DNA of 64,000 bases, taken from the NCBI GenBank assembly GCA_046728175.1, contig JBKPEA010000013.1, positions 43,318 through 107,317 on the forward strand. Direction: 5' to 3'. The notes below the pieces were generated by a model, which saw only the letters and a program-made list of their open reading frames with translations, had not been told where the DNA came from and did no database searches. Below, one piece after another: positions 60,909 through 64,000 of this stretch; positions within the stretch are counted from its first letter, which is position 1; every line of letters begins with the position of its first letter. The DNA comes from JAFAHS01 sp046728175 (GTDB lineage: Bacteria; Desulfobacterota; Binatia; Binatales; Binataceae). A program made the position numbers and the translations under genes.

Positions 60909-62156
60909 ATGGGTGCGCGACTCATCGGGTATCGAGACGTTCCCTGGCTTGTCTTATTGGTAGTATCGCTGCTGGCAACATCCGCGCGCGCGGCCAGGAG
61001 CAGGCCGCGCGCCTCTCGTGGGGCTGCGTCCCAGGCGGCGCCCGCGGTTCCTCTCTCCAATATCCATGTCTTCGGCGATCGTCCGGCACCGTTTGCGCTC
61101 GATTCGAAGTCCGCGATGATGGTCGACCAGCAGACCGGCGCGGTCCTGTATTCCTACAACGAGCATGAGCGCATGCAGCCGGCCAGCCTCGCCAAAATCA
61201 TGACCTTTTATCTGGTGCTTGATGCGCTCGCACAAAAGCGCATCACGCTCGACACCATGATGCCGATTAGCGAGCAGGCCTGGCGACTCTCTATGAATGA
61301 GAGCGTCTCGCGCATGTTTCTGGGCGTCGGGCAAAGGGTCGCGGTACGGGATCTCCTGTTCGGGCTGATGGTCTCGTCGGGCAATGATGCCGCGGTAGCG
61401 CTCTCCGAATACCTGGGCGGAAGTCCTGACGGTTTCACGACGCAGATGAACGCGAAGGCGGCGGAATTGGGCCTCAGCAACACCCATTTCACCAATCCCG
61501 ACGGTCTGCCGGTTGAGGGCGAGTACACGACCGCGGCGGACATGGTGAAACTCGGTTGCGATCTTCTTCGCCGTCATCCGGAGGCGCTGACCTACACTGG
61601 CGCCAAGGACTTTACCTTCGACAAAATCAAACAACCAAATTTCAACACGCTGCTCTTTTACGATGGGCGCGTCGACGGAATCAAAACCGGCCACGTCGAG
61701 GAGGCTGGTTACCATCTGGTCGCGTCGGCGAGATCGAATGGGATGGTCCTGGTATCAGCGGTAATGGGCACGCCCAGCTCCGAGAAGCGTCGCGTCGAGA
61801 CGGAGAAGCTGGTCGACTGGGGCTTTCGCACCTTCGCGACGGCCAAGCCGGATGCGCACAAAGTGATGCCCGCGACCGTCCCGGTTTTCTATGGCGTAGC
61901 CGATACCGTCGCGATTGCCCCGGCGCACGAGACTTACGTGACAGTTGGTAAGGGCGAGGAAGGAAAGATCGATATCGCATGGAATCCGGCGGCCAGGTAC
62001 ATGAGTGCACCCGTCGCCAAAGGGGCGGGGGTCGGACAGTTGGCCATCACCCAGGACGGCAAGCAGATCGATTCCGTTCCGGTGGTTACCCAGGCGGCAG
62101 TCCAGCGCGCCGGATTTTTCAAGCGCCTGGGGGATCACTTCCGAAGGGTTAAGTAG
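60909..62156 (+). CDS. dacA: D-alanyl-D-alanine carboxypeptidase (PBP5/6-type)
   Basis: This periplasmic, membrane-tethered carboxypeptidase (415 aa) trims the terminal D-Ala of peptidoglycan. It has a signal peptide (VPWLVLLVVSLLATSARA), active-site motifs Ser93-Leu-Ala-Lys96, Ser157-Gly-Asn159 and Lys259-Thr-Gly261, the PBP5-associated beta domain, and a basic amphipathic C-terminus (FFKRLGDHFRRVK) that should bind the inner membrane. The ATG follows GGAGCGGATAGCA. The length is normal for the S11 family. It is divergent from the fusion gene. Confidence 0.95.
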   Translation: MGARLIGYRDVPWLVLLVVSLLATSARAARSRPRASRGAASQAAPAVPLSNIHVFGDRPAPFALDSKSAMMVDQQTGAVLYSYNEHERMQPASLAKIMTFYLVLDALAQKRITLDTMMPISEQAWRLSMNESVSRMFLGVGQRVAVRDLLFGLMVSSGNDAAVALSEYLGGSPDGFTTQMNAKAAELGLSNTHFTNPDGLPVEGEYTTAADMVKLGCDLLRRHPEALTYTGAKDFTFDKIKQPNFNTLLFYDGRVDGIKTGHVEEAGYHLVASARSNGMVLVSAVMGTPSSEKRRVETEKLVDWGFRTFATAKPDAHKVMPATVPVFYGVADTVAIAPAHETYVTVGKGEEGKIDIAWNPAARYMSAPVAKGAGVGQLAITQDGKQIDSVPVVTQAAVQRAGFFKRLGDHFRRVK

Positions 62157-62281
62157 CTCCCGGCGGCCAGCGGGAGAAGGTCGCGGCGCTCGGTCAACAC
62201 TTCAGTTTGGTACTCCAACCGCTAGGCGAGAGCTTTCGTAATCGTGAAACGGACAGGAGCGGACCTAGCGCCCGGCCTAAA

Positions 62282-64000
62282 TTAGCGCTGAGGTTTCTTC
62301 TGCTGCAGGCGGTCCAACAAGGTTTTCGCTAACACGAGGTCGTTCGTGTCGAAGCCTTCGCTGAACCACCGGTAAATGGGCGCGAGAGTCGCATGTGCCT
62401 CCGCGGCGTGGTCCTGCGAGGCTAACATTCGTGCGAGGCTCGAGGTGGCCCGTAACTCCCAGGATTTCGCTTGTTGCGCCCTTGCCACCCCGATGGCGCG
62501 GCGAAAATTCTCCGTTGCCGCACGCTCCTGCTTCTTCGCCAGCATGAACTCGCCGCGCAGCCGCCAGATTTCCGCTTCATTAAAACCCTCCCCGGCCTGG
62601 ATTCCCTCCGCTGCCTCATCGAGTGCCCTGAGTCCCTCCTCCACGTTGCCTGCGCGCAGGAGGGTGGTGGCCATCAATACCAACCCGTATCGATAAACCG
62701 GCAGAGTTCCGTATTCGCGGGTGCCTGCCATGCCTTCGCGCATCATCGCTATACCCCGATCGAAATCCTCTTCCTCCACGATCGTGACGCCCAGCGACAT
62801 CTTTCCCGAGGCGAGCCAGTGCGGATACCCATGCTGCTGCGACAGTTCGATCAGCGCTTCTGACTGTGAGCGTATTTGAGCGTGGTCGCCGCACAGCGCT
62901 TCGCCCGCGATGGCAAACTGAAGTGCGAAAGCCATGCTGTAGGGACGATTCAACTTGCGCGCGAGGCTGAGAGCCTCGCGGATGCTAGCGCGCGCCTTTT
63001 CGGGGTAGCCCAAGGCCCACAGCGTCCAGGCGAATTGGCAGCGTCCCGGAATGACTCCGGCATTGGACATGGGAAGGTACCGCTCCAGATCACGATTGTA
63101 GATCGCGGCGGCACGCTCGAAGTGATCGCGTGCGGATACCAGGTTTCCGCGCCACATCTCGGTCGAACCCATCGCGTGCTGCGCATTGGCAACGGCATCT
63201 TCGGCGCCCGTGTTTTCCCCAATCGCAAGCATTCGCTGAGCTGTCGCGGCTGCGGCCTTGAACTCGCCACGCGCAATTTCGACGTTCCACATCGCGAACA
63301 GCACCATCTGGATTTCCGGGGACTCGCCTGCTCGGCTTATCAATTCGCGGGTGCGCTCCAGCTGCGCGTCCAGTTCGCCGGTGGCGAATCCGTGGAGGGC
63401 CGCGAAGATGCCTCCGTACTGAACGCGCAGGGCGATCTCACGCCGCACCCGCTCCGGAGTGTCGGGGAGCTCCACGATAAGGCTGATAGCTTGAGTGAGA
63501 TAACGCTCCGCTTCGGCGTAGGCGGAGCGTGCGTGGGCGCGAGTGGCGGCCCTCTCCAGAAATTCAACCGCTTTGGCCGGATTGCCGCTGCGCGAGTAGT
63601 GATTGGCCAACTCATCGAGGTGATCGTCGAGCTGCGCGCCGAAAATCGTCTCAATTCCGGCCGCGGCGCGCTCGTGAATCACCTTGCGCCGCTCGGTCAG
63701 GATCGAATCGTAAGCAACCTCCAGGGTGAGCGCATGCTTGAACGTATAGTCCGGCTCGGGGGCGGCGGGTTGCTCGTAGATGAATTCGCCGAACTGAAGA
63801 TTCGATAGCAGCGGAATGAGGGCCTGGTTTGATTTGCCGGATACGTGCCGCACCAGGCCGAGCGGAAATTCCTTGCCGACTACCGCCAGCGTCTGGAGCA
63901 GGTCTTTCTCCGCCGGGGCCAGCTTATCGATTCTCGCGGCGATGATTCCCTTGACGGTTGCGGGCAGGCGGATGGCTGAAAGCGGCTTCACCAGCTTGAC
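62282..64000 (-). CDS. AAA/TPR signalling protein, 3' part (partial)
   Basis: Only the C-terminal 572 residues are inside the window; the reading frame continues past base 64000. The visible N-terminal piece, LPATVKGIIAARIDKLAPAEKDLLQTLAVVGKEFPLGLV followed by YTFKHALTLEVAYDSILTERRKVIHERAAAGIE, is the end of an AAA-type ATPase of the adenylate-cyclase/ATPase class, and the rest is a long series of helical TPR-like repeats (HYSRSGNPAKAVEFLERAATRAHARSAYAEAERYLTQAI, and others). Such proteins commonly carry a cyclase or kinase domain upstream. The internal GTG at 63991 is not a likely start. The input domain is not visible. Confidence 0.8.
   Translation of the reverse strand, partial: VKLVKPLSAIRLPATVKGIIAARIDKLAPAEKDLLQTLAVVGKEFPLGLVRHVSGKSNQALIPLLSNLQFGEFIYEQPAAPEPDYTFKHALTLEVAYDSILTERRKVIHERAAAGIETIFGAQLDDHLDELANHYSRSGNPAKAVEFLERAATRAHARSAYAEAERYLTQAISLIVELPDTPERVRREIALRVQYGGIFAALHGFATGELDAQLERTRELISRAGESPEIQMVLFAMWNVEIARGEFKAAAATAQRMLAIGENTGAEDAVANAQHAMGSTEMWRGNLVSARDHFERAAAIYNRDLERYLPMSNAGVIPGRCQFAWTLWALGYPEKARASIREALSLARKLNRPYSMAFALQFAIAGEALCGDHAQIRSQSEALIELSQQHGYPHWLASGKMSLGVTIVEEEDFDRGIAMMREGMAGTREYGTLPVYRYGLVLMATTLLRAGNVEEGLRALDEAAEGIQAGEGFNEAEIWRLRGEFMLAKKQERAATENFRRAIGVARAQQAKSWELRATSSLARMLASQDHAAEAHATLAPIYRWFSEGFDTNDLVLAKTLLDRLQQKKPQR

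Overview
The window reads as a continuous, GC-rich chromosome segment of a Gram-negative, probably aerobic, heterotrophic bacterium. It has outer-membrane machinery (a beta-barrel porin, a LipA-type lipoprotein signal, an LPS-kinase-like protein), peptidoglycan enzymes (MurI, MltG, DacA, an M23 peptidase), SecA with its zinc tail, sigma-54 regulation and an adenylylatable glutamine synthetase. Two luciferase-like flavin/F420 oxidoreductases, an acyl-CoA dehydrogenase and a bacterial deoxyhypusine-synthase homologue are found among them. That mixture resembles 'deltaproteobacteria-like' soil lineages, possibly Candidatus Binatota; this placement is an inference from gene content and was not tested with a marker tree. 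I saw no tRNA, rRNA, CRISPR array, transposase, integrase or phage gene, so most of the window looks like core chromosome.

Layout. 0-6 kb: glnA, a DUF1646 transporter and a porin (all minus), then an acyl-CoA dehydrogenase and a small membrane-anchored protein. 6-16 kb: an XRE regulator behind an AT-richer gap, two MFS transporters, a CysQ-like phosphatase, a deoxyhypusine-synthase-like enzyme, a kinase-like/BON fusion, pgpA, cinA, and a divergent XRE-cupin/GNAT pair. 16-21.6 kb: a six-gene minus-strand array that I consider the most interesting part. It holds a membrane histidine kinase, a sigma-54 response regulator, a small membrane methyltransferase-like protein, a PspA/IM30-like protein and two paralogous 'GGP' repeat proteins, one membrane-anchored and one a lipoprotein. 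It looks like a self-contained envelope-stress module. 22-30 kb: TauE/DUF1634 exporter pair, MBL hydrolase, SDR, DUF2141 secreted protein, TetR-LLM pair, a tiny excisionase-like HTH protein, a YbhB protein, an SRPBCC-like protein and a DUF309 protein.

30-39 kb: engB, then a tightly overlapped set (GT2 glycosyltransferase, an unrecognised 178-residue protein, a spore-photoproduct-lyase-family radical SAM protein, murI), then secA and argJ. 39-46 kb: DoxX, Rieske protein, VIT1-like transporter, LPS-kinase-like protein, SodC, an F420-type LLM enzyme, a glycerophosphodiesterase and an M23 peptidase, then ruvX and mltG. 47-55 kb: a MoxR/DUF58/VWA cluster of the Bat type, whose first gene encodes a membrane protein with a long Gln/Gly/Asn-rich tail. 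55-64 kb: a Nudix hydrolase, a 70-residue protein behind a near-consensus promoter, an ATP-dependent DNA ligase, an alpha/beta hydrolase, a glycosyltransferase-methyltransferase fusion, dacA, and the 3' part of a large AAA/TPR signalling protein that runs off the window.

Limits: all functions come from reading translated sequence and remembered family signatures. No database search, structure prediction or alignment program was run. Counts and identities quoted were made by hand.
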